Shown here: positions 1 to 6,955 of the stretch, in pieces
Layout of the letters: each line of letters opens with the position of its first letter
Numbering within the stretch: position 1 is the first letter of the stretch
Assembly (NCBI GenBank): GCA_030045295.1
Contig: JASIGD010000633.1
Coordinates: 1-7,711 of the forward strand
DNA length: 7,711 bases
Source: Streptosporangiaceae bacterium
GTDB lineage: Bacteria; Actinomycetota; Actinomycetes; Streptosporangiales; Streptosporangiaceae
Reading direction: 5' to 3'
Made by a program: the position numbers and the translations under genes
The notes under the pieces: model-generated
The model's database searches: none
What the model was told of the DNA's origin: nothing
Seen by the model: only the letters and a program-made list of their open reading frames with translations

Positions 1-1
1 C

Positions 2-1897
<1,896 letters not shown>

Positions 1898-1901
1898 ATC
1901 G

Positions 1902-1930
1902 GCCGGGTTGTATTCTCTACGGCCCCCGGC
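1902..1930 (+). terminator. possible hairpin terminator after the DUF255 gene
   Basis: Six-base arms GCCGGG (1902-1907) and CCCGGC (1925-1930) lie five bases after the stop codon and enclose a 17-base AT-richer loop. There is no U-tract after the stem, only ATCTTAAGG, so this is at best the U-poor kind of terminator common in actinomycetes. The rest of the spacer to 2068 holds another small hairpin, GGCGC-CTC-GCGCC at 2017-2029, and no small gene I can support. Confidence 0.3.
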
Positions 1931-2068
1931 ATCTTAAGGCCGACGCACCCGACTACCGACGTCCCGCGGCTCCGGCCACGGCGCGCCGCGAGGTTCTGCA
2001 GGGACTTCGCGTTCCAGGCGCCTCGCGCCGGCCCCCCGTCCTGGCGGTGCGCAGGACCCGGCCGCGGA

Positions 2069-2096
2069 TTGACGTCTCCTCAGCAGATCGTAATCA
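2069..2096 (+). promoter_or_regulatory. putative promoter of the unknown gene at 2104, possibly leaderless
   Basis: TTGACG (2069-2074) fits a -35 box. Sixteen bases later TAATCA (2091-2096) is a fair -10 box. The expected transcription start, 6-8 bases further on, falls on or next to the ATG at 2104, and no Shine-Dalgarno-like purine run precedes that ATG. A leaderless transcript, frequent in actinobacteria, would explain both facts. The -10 departs from TAnnnT at its last base, so confidence is moderate. Confidence 0.45.
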
Positions 2097-2103
2097 TCAT
2101 TAC
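2090..2103. promoter_or_regulatory. GTAAT-N4-ATTAC inverted repeat abutting the start codon
   Basis: GTAAT (2090-2094) and ATTAC (2099-2103) are perfect inverted arms around CATC. The element ends exactly at the ATG at 2104 and overlaps the proposed -10 box. An AT-rich dyad at this spot in GC-rich DNA is a natural operator candidate. The regulator is unknown, and no match to a named operator is claimed. Confidence 0.35.
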
Positions 2104-2715
2104 ATGAGTACGCGGCAAGACGGCCCGGGGCAGGACGACGGCGGCGCGGCGGCCGGTCGCGACGCGGGGACGGCCGGCGGCACGTCGTCAGATCGCGGCG
2201 CCGCCGGGCAGGTGCGCGCCTGGTTCAGCGGCAGGCTCCCGGCCGGCTGGTTCACCGCGGTTCCAGATATCCAGGTCGACCGCGAGGAGATCACCATCGT
2301 CGGGGTGCTGCCCGACCCGGCTACGGCGGCAGACTCGGACGCCGAACGGGCCGCCGCGGCCGAGGGCAGGATCCGCCGGTTCCGCGAGGAGACCAGAGGC
2401 CAGCGAATCGAGATCGCGCGCGAGGCGGAACACAGATTCCGGCGCAAAGTGTCGTGGGGGGTTACGTGCGGCAACGTGACTGAGATGTTCACCACACTCT
2501 CGGCGCCGGTCATGACCAGGCTGCGGCAGCCCGAACGGCGGGTACTCGACACGCTGGTCGACGCCGGCGTGGCCCGCAGCCGGAGCGACGCGCTCGCCTG
2601 GTGCGTGCGGCTAACCGGAGAGAACGCGGATTCCTGGCTGTCCCGGCTGCGCGCCGCGCTGCGGCAGGTGGAGGAGGTACGGGACGAGGGGCCAGGAGGT
2701 CCGGCCAGCGCCTGA
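2104..2715 (+). CDS. conserved-looking actinobacterial protein of unknown function
   Basis: A 203-residue acidic-to-mixed soluble protein without signal peptide or membrane segment. Residues 1-36 are a low-complexity Gly/Ala/Asp/Ser tail, probably disordered. Residues 37-70 hold WFSGRLPAGWF and a strand-rich VDREEITIVGVLPDP piece. Residues 80-115 form a charged helix (FREETRGQRIEIAREAEHRF) leading to KVSWGVTCG. Residues 135-190 hold PVMTRLRQPERRVLDTLVDAG, then RSRSDALAWCVRLTGEN and a final amphipathic helix. The ARSRSDALAW stretch looks like the helix pair of ribbon-helix-helix proteins, but this is resemblance only. I do not know a name for the family. I chose the ATG at 2104 because a promoter-like pair places the transcript start there; an in-frame GTG at 2047 would add 19 residues, and its extension looks non-conserved (RTRPR...HHY). 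The gene sits between the DUF255 gene and PEPCK without overlap. Confidence 0.8.
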   Translation: MSTRQDGPGQDDGGAAAGRDAGTAGGTSSDRGAAGQVRAWFSGRLPAGWFTAVPDIQVDREEITIVGVLPDPATAADSDAERAAAAEGRIRRFREETRGQRIEIAREAEHRFRRKVSWGVTCGNVTEMFTTLSAPVMTRLRQPERRVLDTLVDAGVARSRSDALAWCVRLTGENADSWLSRLRAALRQVEEVRDEGPGGPASA

Positions 2716-2720
2716 ACCGG

Positions 2721-2746
2721 CCAGGTAATTGGTCCAGGCCATTGGT
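2721..2746. repeat. two tandem copies of a 13-bp unit
   Basis: CCAGGTAATTGGT (2721-2733) is followed directly by CCAGGCCATTGGT (2734-2746); 11 of 13 bases agree. A further GGTCTA occurs at 2744-2749 and again at 2794-2799. The repeat begins five bases after the stop codon of the unknown gene, in the AT-richer part of the spacer before PEPCK. Iterated short units of this kind often bind a regulator, but none can be named. Confidence 0.55.
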
Positions 2747-2763
2747 CTAATCCATATTATTGG

Positions 2764-2787
2764 CGCTTTCCCGGGAATTAGAAAGCG
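2764..2787. promoter_or_regulatory. inverted repeat CGCTTTC-N10-GAAAGCG
   Basis: Perfect 7-base arms (2764-2770 and 2781-2787) enclose ten bases. A second dyad, TTCCCGGGAA (2768-2777), overlaps the left arm and loop, and TCTAAT (2746-2751) with ATTAGA (2777-2782) forms a wider one. The element could be a terminator for the upstream gene, but no U-tract follows, so a DNA-level operator upstream of PEPCK is as likely. Confidence 0.4.
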
Positions 2788-2826
2788 GCATATGGTCTAT
2801 ACCTAATCAACGGGCTGCGGGTCACC

Positions 2827-2838
2827 GGGACCGGTCCC
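2827..2838. promoter_or_regulatory. 12-bp palindrome GGGACCGGTCCC
   Basis: A perfect 12-base palindrome inside a wider CCGGG/CCCGG hairpin (2825-2841), followed by the AT-rich TAATAAA. In RNA it could act as a terminator of the upstream transcript; in DNA it could be a protein site about 30 bases upstream of the putative PEPCK -10 box. The sequence alone does not decide between these. Confidence 0.35.
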
Positions 2839-2865
2839 CGGCGTAATAAACGTGCCGGATCCGGG

Positions 2866-2884
2866 TACACTTCACGAAATCGTG
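2866..2884 (+). promoter_or_regulatory. putative -10 box and start-site operator for PEPCK
   Basis: TACACT (2866-2871) fits the actinobacterial TAnnnT -10 pattern; no good -35 box is seen. CACGA-AA-TCGTG (2873-2884), a perfect dyad with 5-base arms, lies immediately downstream and would cover the transcription start. This arrangement suggests repressor control. The untranslated leader would be about 90 bases. Confidence 0.4.
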
Positions 2885-2951
2885 TCGGCCTCGATGCGCG
2901 CCCTCATCGCGGGCCGGCCGGCGTGCTGGTCGGGGCGCGAAGCGCGCGCCC

Positions 2952-2960
2952 AGGAGGAGG
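2952..2960 (+). promoter_or_regulatory. strong ribosome binding site of the PEPCK gene
   Basis: AGGAGGAGG lies seven bases before GTG at 2968. This fixes the start codon and excludes the in-frame alternative starts further upstream, such as the one at 2923. Confidence 0.85.
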
Positions 2961-2967
2961 AACGACA

Positions 2968-4503
2968 GTGGCGTACCAGGTGAACGGCTCGCGCGTGGAG
3001 TGGAATCCCACCGCGGCACGGTTGCGCGAACTGACCGAGAAAATGCCGAACGCCTCGGTAACGGAGTTCGGAAATGTCGTAGTCAAGGCGCGCGTCGACT
3101 CACGCAGCACCCGGTCCACCTACATCGTCGAGGATTCCACTAACTCACGCGGCCAGACGATTACCAGGGCCGAATACGACCGGGTGTCCGGTATCCAGGA
3201 CGCGTATATCGCGCAATCGCACATGCTGGTCGTCGACGGCTACATCGGATCCGATCCGCGGTTCCGCACCAGAGCGCGGCTCATCATGGAGGCGGCAAAC
3301 GCCAACGTAGCGGGGATGCAGCGGCAGCTGTACTACCCGGCCGACACGGACCATGACCCTGCCTCCGCCGAACCGGACACCACGGTCGTCTACACGCCGA
3401 ACCTCCAAGCTCCCGGCTATCCCGACGACAGGCTCATCGCGGTAGATCTCGCGAGCAACATCACGCGCGTGCTCAACTCGGACTACTTCGGCGAGTCCAA
3501 GAAGGGCGGCCTGCGGATGTGGAACAACATCGTCTATGACCGCGGCGGCCTGGCCCTGCACGCCGGGTGCAAGGTCATCCCAGTCCACGGGGAGAACAAG
3601 ACCGTGCTCATCGTCGGCTTGTCCGGGACCGGCAAGACCACGACCACGTTCACCACGCAGCTGGGCAGCAAGCCCGCCCAGGACGACTTCGTGGCGCTGA
3701 TGCCCGGCGGGCGGGTGTACACCACGGAAAACGGGTGCTTCGCGAAGACCTTTGGGCTCGACCCCCGATACGAGTCGGCGATCTACTACGCCACCACCAA
3801 GCCAGACGCCTACCTGGAGAACGTCTCGGTCGACGCGTCGGGGAGGGTGGACTTCTTCGACACCTCCTACACCAAGAACGGTAGGACCACGTGGCCGTTT
3901 TCTTACGTCGACCCCTGGCCGGCGGACCAGATCGAGCCGGCTCAATTCCTGCTCATCCTGAATCGCAATGAGAACATCGTCCCCGGCGTGGCCCGCCTGG
4001 ACCGGACGCAGACGGCCGCCTACTTCATGCTCGGCGAGACCACGGGCACCTCCGCCGGAGGCAAGGACGAGGAAGGCAAGTTTCTCCGCGTCCCCGGCAC
4101 CAACCCCTTCTTCCCGCGCGACATGGCCGACATGGGCAACCGCATGCTCGAGTTGCTGGACAGTCACGAGATGCACGCGTTCGTGCTGAACACGGGGCGT
4201 GTCGGCGGCGGAGACGACCATCCGGGTTCGGTGCAGGTAACGATTCCCTACTCCTCCGCGATCGTGCAAGGAATCGTCGAGGGCACCATCGAGTGGACCG
4301 AGGACCCCGATTTCGGGTACGAGGTAGCCGCCTCGGTGCCCGGCGTCGACGACATCGAGATCCTCCGGCCGCGACTGCTCTACGCCAGGCAGGGCCGGAC
4401 GGACGAGCATGACGCGATGGTGGCCAGGCTCAAGCGGGAGCGAAAAGAATTCCTCGGCTCGTTCCCCGGGCTGGACGAGTCGCTGGCCAAGTCACTTGGC
4501 TGA
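2968..4503 (+). CDS. pckA: phosphoenolpyruvate carboxykinase, ATP-type fold (divergent)
   Basis: Predicted 511-residue cytosolic enzyme that decarboxylates and phosphorylates oxaloacetate to phosphoenolpyruvate, the first committed step of gluconeogenesis. The P-loop GLSGTGKTT (residues 217-225) is the signature of ATP-type PEPCK. By eye against E. coli PckA (540 residues), active-site positions are kept: R46 (R65), Y173 (Y207), K178/K179 (K212/K213, in ESKKG), H198 (H232), K223/T224 (K254/T255), D239/D240 (the metal-site DD) and R343 (R333). NGCFAKT (256-261) and LENVSVD match GGCYAKT and LENVTV. Much else differs: the N-terminal part is shorter, and R449 near the adenine appears as Q423. 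Nucleotide preference therefore needs testing. Model actinomycetes such as Mycobacterium and Streptomyces carry the unrelated-looking GTP-type enzyme instead. The GTG start follows a strong ribosome binding site. The gene appears monocistronic with an elaborate upstream region. Confidence 0.9.
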   Translation: MAYQVNGSRVEWNPTAARLRELTEKMPNASVTEFGNVVVKARVDSRSTRSTYIVEDSTNSRGQTITRAEYDRVSGIQDAYIAQSHMLVVDGYIGSDPRFRTRARLIMEAANANVAGMQRQLYYPADTDHDPASAEPDTTVVYTPNLQAPGYPDDRLIAVDLASNITRVLNSDYFGESKKGGLRMWNNIVYDRGGLALHAGCKVIPVHGENKTVLIVGLSGTGKTTTTFTTQLGSKPAQDDFVALMPGGRVYTTENGCFAKTFGLDPRYESAIYYATTKPDAYLENVSVDASGRVDFFDTSYTKNGRTTWPFSYVDPWPADQIEPAQFLLILNRNENIVPGVARLDRTQTAAYFMLGETTGTSAGGKDEEGKFLRVPGTNPFFPRDMADMGNRMLELLDSHEMHAFVLNTGRVGGGDDHPGSVQVTIPYSSAIVQGIVEGTIEWTEDPDFGYEVAASVPGVDDIEILRPRLLYARQGRTDEHDAMVARLKRERKEFLGSFPGLDESLAKSLG

Positions 4504-4511
4504 TCCGCTTC

Positions 4512-4538
4512 GGAACCCCAGGAGTTAACCAGAGCGTT
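4512..4538 (+). promoter_or_regulatory. possible ECF-sigma promoter before the prenyl synthase
   Basis: GGAAC (4512-4516) and CGTT (4535-4538) are 18 bases apart. This resembles the GGAAC/CGTT promoters of stress ECF sigma factors (mycobacterial SigE/SigH, Streptomyces SigR). It would start transcription around 4545 and give a leader of about 50 bases. A separate TAnnnT-type box, TACCTT (4551-4556), could serve a housekeeping start. Confidence 0.4.
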
Positions 4539-4567
4539 CCATCCGTGGGATACCTTCAAAGCTAGAC

Positions 4568-4580
4568 CGTCACGGTGACG
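4568..4580. promoter_or_regulatory. 13-bp palindrome CGTCAC-G-GTGACG
   Basis: Perfect 6-base arms with one central base lie directly before the ribosome binding site AGGAAGG (4581-4587) of the prenyl synthase, downstream of both possible transcription starts. It could be a repressor site or a small hairpin limiting access to the ribosome binding site. Confidence 0.4.
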
Positions 4581-4594
4581 AGGAAGGCCGCAAC

Positions 4595-5374
4595 ATGGGA
4601 CTTCGTGACCTGGCCTACCGGATGTACGAGCGCAGGCTCGAGGCTTCCCTGTCGCCAGATGTGATACCGCGCCACGTCGGGGTAATGTGCGACGGCAACC
4701 GGCGGTGGGCCAGGTCGGCCGGGTTCCGCGACGTCAGCAACGGCCACCGCAAGGGCGCGGACAAGATATTCGAGCTGCTGGACTGGTGCCGAGAGACCGG
4801 TGTCGAGGTCGTTACCCTCTGGCTGCTGTCCACCGACAACCTGGCCCGGCCCGCCAGCGAACTCGTGCCGTTGCTGAAGATCATCGAAGACACCGTACAG
4901 GGCCTGGTCGCCGAACACTGGCACGTGAATCCGGTCGGCGCGCTGGACCTGCTTCCGGGAGAGACGGTCCGGATCCTGAAGGACGCCGGCGAGGCCACCG
5001 CGCACAATCCGGGGTTGCTCGTCAACGTGGCCGTCGGGTACGGCGGCCGGCGCGAGATCGCCGACGCGGTGCGGTCGCTGCTGCAAGAGCAGGCGACGAA
5101 AGGGACCACGATCGAGGAACTGGCCGAGGTACTCGACGTCGAGCACATCGCCGAGCACCTCTACACGGCCGGCCAGCCCGACCCCGACCTGGTCATCCGG
5201 ACCTCCGGTGAGCAGCGGCTCGGCGGTTTCCTGCTCTGGCAGAGCACCCACTCGGAGTTCTACTTCTGCGACGCTTACTGGCCCGCCTTCCGCAAGGTGG
5301 ACTTCTTGCGGGCACTGCGGTCCTACGCGGCGCGCAACCGCAGGTTCGGCGCGTTACCGCGGGTTAGAACTTAA
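4595..5374 (+). CDS. uppS: short-chain Z-isoprenyl diphosphate synthase (Rv1086-like, cis-prenyltransferase)
   Basis: A 259-residue cis-prenyltransferase that adds isopentenyl diphosphate in Z configuration to an allylic diphosphate. Motifs in order: CDGNRRWARSAG (32-43; D33 is the catalytic/Mg residue), LSTDNLARP (78-86), NVAVGYGGRREI (144-155) and RTSGEQRLGGFLLWQS (202-217). The last is followed by SEFYF, with E221 as the second Mg ligand. The whole protein closely follows M. tuberculosis Rv1086, which makes Z,E-farnesyl diphosphate for decaprenyl phosphate. At the chain-length position (E. coli UppS A69, Rv1086 L84) this protein has L77 in TLWLLST, which favours a short C15 product rather than undecaprenyl diphosphate. 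The symbol uppS is the generic annotation, not a statement of product length. The ATG has AGGAAGG seven bases before it. Actinomycetes usually also carry a longer-chain paralogue elsewhere. Confidence 0.93.
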   Translation: MGLRDLAYRMYERRLEASLSPDVIPRHVGVMCDGNRRWARSAGFRDVSNGHRKGADKIFELLDWCRETGVEVVTLWLLSTDNLARPASELVPLLKIIEDTVQGLVAEHWHVNPVGALDLLPGETVRILKDAGEATAHNPGLLVNVAVGYGGRREIADAVRSLLQEQATKGTTIEELAEVLDVEHIAEHLYTAGQPDPDLVIRTSGEQRLGGFLLWQSTHSEFYFCDAYWPAFRKVDFLRALRSYAARNRRFGALPRVRT

Positions 5375-5390
5375 GACGCGGGCTGGTAAC

Positions 5391-5423
5391 CCGGCGGTGC
5401 TTTTGCCGGCCCGCGTTGGCGGG
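5391..5423 (+). terminator. tandem hairpins downstream of the prenyl synthase
   Basis: CCGGC/GCCGG (5391-5395 with 5405-5409, TTTT in the loop) is followed at once by CCCGC-GTTG-GCGGG (5410-5423). The pair starts 17 bases after the stop. No U-tract follows, so termination is plausible but not certain. The second hairpin ends exactly where the putative -10 box for phoH2 begins. Confidence 0.4.
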
Positions 5424-5429
5424 TACCTT
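5424..5429 (+). promoter_or_regulatory. putative -10 box for the phoH2 leader
   Basis: TACCTT fits TAnnnT. The same eight bases TACCTTCA occur before the prenyl synthase gene (4551-4558), and a related GGGTACACTTCA occurs before PEPCK. TTGCCG at 5403-5408 is a poor -35 at 15 bases. The start would fall near 5436 and leave a leader of about 170 bases. Confidence 0.3.
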
Positions 5430-5435
5430 CATTAC

Positions 5436-5608
5436 AGGTGGACGGCACCGCGCCGTCCCCCGGGAGGGCCCTCGAATCTCCAGGCTTCGCGCTTTGCGCG
5501 CAGGCGAGATGACCGAAGGGCCGGCGTGGCCCTTCGAGGGCCAGGCCCGGCCCGTCCCACACGTCTGCATCTGGCGTCGGCCGCGGCCCGGCGCCCTGGG
5601 GAGTCTGC
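5436..5608 (+). promoter_or_regulatory. probable structured 5' leader of phoH2 with alternative hairpins
   Basis: In order: GGACGGC-ACCGC-GCCGTCC (5440-5458, 7-bp stem); palindrome GAGGGCCCTC (5464-5473); a two-part stem ATCTC/GAGAT (5476-5480, 5506-5510) around CGCGC-TTT-GCGCG (5488-5500); a 9-bp perfect stem CGAAGGGCC/GGCCCTTCG (5514-5522, 5528-5536) with loop GGCGT; and GGGCC-A-GGCCC (5538-5548). GGCCCT at 5528-5533 can instead pair with AGGGCC at 5537-5542, so two hairpins exclude each other. The ribosome binding site GGGGAG (5598-5603) sits five bases before GTG 5609. I match this to no named riboswitch or RNA family. It could also contain a short ORF (see findings). Confidence 0.4.
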
Positions 5609-6913
5609 GTGGTCAACACTCAAGGTCGCCGTACGTACGTACTCGACACCAGCGTCCTGCTCGCCGACCCGGCCGCCATCGCTCGCTTCGATGAGCACAA
5701 GGTGGTGCTGCCGGTTGTCGTCATCACCGAACTGGAAGCCAAGCGGCACCATCCCGAGCTCGGCTACTTCGCCCGCCAGGCCCTGCGCCACCTCGACGAC
5801 CTGCGCGTCGAGCACGGCAGGCTGGACGCGGAGCTACCGGTCGGCGTGCTGGGCGGCACGGTCAGGGTCGAGCTCAACCATGCCGACGCCTCGGTACTGC
5901 CCGCTGGGTTCAGGCTCGGGGACAACGACTCGCGCATCCTGTCGGTGGCGCGCAGCCTGGCCGCCGACGGCGAGGATGTCGTCCTGGTCAGCAAGGACCT
6001 GCCGCTGCGGGTCAAAGCCGCCTCCATCGGGCTGGCCGCGCAGGAGTACCGGGCCGAGCTGCCGGTGGACTCCGGCTGGACCGGGATGACGGAGATCGAG
6101 CTCGGCAGCGCCGACATCGAGCTGCTATACGAATCAGGCACCTTGGACAGCGAGACCGCCCGCGAGCTTCCCTGTCACACCGGGCTCGTGTTGACCTCCG
6201 CCAACGGCAGTGCGCTGGGCCGCGTCAAGCCGGACAAGTCCGTGCAGCTCGTGCGCGGCGACCGGGAGGCGTTCGGCCTGCGTGGCCGCAGCGCCGAACA
6301 GCGCGTCGCGCTGGACCTGCTACTGGACCAGGAGATCGGCATCGTCTCGCTCGGCGGCCGGGCCGGCACGGGCAAGTCCGCGCTGGCGCTGTGCGCCGGG
6401 CTCGAGGCCGTCATGGAGCGCCGGCAGCACAGGAAGGTCATCGTGTTCCGGCCGCTGTACGCGGTCGGCGGCCAGGAACTCGGCTACCTGCCGGGTTCGG
6501 AAGCCGACAAGATGAGCCCGTGGGCCCAGGCCGTCTACGACACCCTCTCGGCGGTCACCACGCAGGATGTCATCGACGAGGTCCTGGCCAGGGACATGTT
6601 CGAGGTTCTTCCGCTCACCCACATCAGGGGCCGGTCGCTGCACGACGCGTTCGTGATCGTGGACGAGGCGCAGTCCCTCGAGCGAGGCGTCCTGCTCACC
6701 GTGCTGTCCAGGATCGGCTCCGGATCCAGGGTGGTCCTCACCCACGACATCGCGCAGCGCGACAACCTCAGGGTCGGCAGGCACGACGGGGTGATCGCCG
6801 TGATCGAGAAACTCAAGGGCCACCCGCTGTTCGCGCACGTCACCCTGGTCCGCTCCGAACGCTCCCCGATCGCCGCCCTGGTCACCGAGATGCTGGAGGA
6901 TTCCGGCCTGTAG
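5609..6913 (+). CDS. phoH2: PhoH2-like protein: PIN ribonuclease domain fused to PhoH ATPase
   Basis: 434 residues, nearly the length of M. tuberculosis PhoH2 (Rv1095, about 433). The N-terminal PIN domain (about 8-150) starts [11 protein letters not shown] with D13, then E41 in ITELEAK, the GDND pair D105/D107 and D130, the usual acidic metal-binding set, so the nuclease site looks intact. The PhoH domain (about 225-434) carries Walker [10 protein letters not shown] (249-257), Walker [10 protein letters not shown] (348-356), the motif [10 protein letters not shown] (377-386) and a conserved ending [12 protein letters not shown]. Mycobacterial PhoH2 proteins are reported as ATP-dependent RNA helicase/ribonucleases coupled to a small upstream gene, phoAT, in a toxin-antitoxin arrangement; the biochemistry here is inferred from that. 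GTG 5609 is chosen from the GGGGAG ribosome binding site five bases upstream and because the PIN strand begins at residue 9. It is separated from the prenyl synthase by a structured spacer. Confidence 0.93.
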   Translation: MVNTQGRRTYVLDTSVLLADPAAIARFDEHKVVLPVVVITELEAKRHHPELGYFARQALRHLDDLRVEHGRLDAELPVGVLGGTVRVELNHADASVLPAGFRLGDNDSRILSVARSLAADGEDVVLVSKDLPLRVKAASIGLAAQEYRAELPVDSGWTGMTEIELGSADIELLYESGTLDSETARELPCHTGLVLTSANGSALGRVKPDKSVQLVRGDREAFGLRGRSAEQRVALDLLLDQEIGIVSLGGRAGTGKSALALCAGLEAVMERRQHRKVIVFRPLYAVGGQELGYLPGSEADKMSPWAQAVYDTLSAVTTQDVIDEVLARDMFEVLPLTHIRGRSLHDAFVIVDEAQSLERGVLLTVLSRIGSGSRVVLTHDIAQRDNLRVGRHDGVIAVIEKLKGHPLFAHVTLVRSERSPIAALVTEMLEDSGL

Positions 6914-6939
6914 CGAGGCCACCAAGGCGCCGGCTGCGG

Positions 6940-6945
6940 TACGGT
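6940..6945 (+). promoter_or_regulatory. putative -10 box of the glycosyltransferase gene, near-leaderless
   Basis: TACGGT fits TAnnnT and ends ten bases before ATG 6956. There is no convincing purine-rich ribosome binding site in between. A leaderless or very short-leader message is therefore likely if this is the promoter. No good -35 box is seen. Confidence 0.35.
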
Positions 6946-6955
6946 GGCCAGCGTC

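Noticed and set aside
2716..2967. Mobile-element scar or attachment site in the AT-richer spacer
   Set aside because: No transposase or integrase, no terminal inverted repeats flanking the insert, and no tRNA. The repeats seen are too short and better fit regulatory sites.
3145..4410. Long antisense open frame (421 codons) opposite PEPCK
   Set aside because: It is the GC-rich mirror of a well-recognised gene; its translation has no family motifs and is dominated by Arg/Gly/Val/Asp from third-position bias.
2968..4503. GTP-type PEPCK as expected in actinomycetes
   Set aside because: The P-loop GLSGTGKTTTT, ESKKG and the overall layout follow the ATP-type enzyme, and the length (511) is below that of the roughly 600-residue GTP type.
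5436..5608. A known riboswitch (for example the ydaO c-di-AMP class) before phoH2
   Set aside because: I could not find the conserved sequence blocks of any riboswitch class I know; only generic stems are visible.
5631..5642. 12-bp palindrome GTACGTACGTAC
   Set aside because: It encodes part of the conserved RRTYVLDTS start of the PIN domain, so codon use explains it well enough.
5208..6089. Plus-strand open frame (293 codons) overlapping the prenyl synthase end and the phoH2 start
   Set aside because: It overlaps two conserved genes in another frame, and its translation is Arg/Pro/Ser/Thr-rich and motif-free. Openness reflects GC content only.
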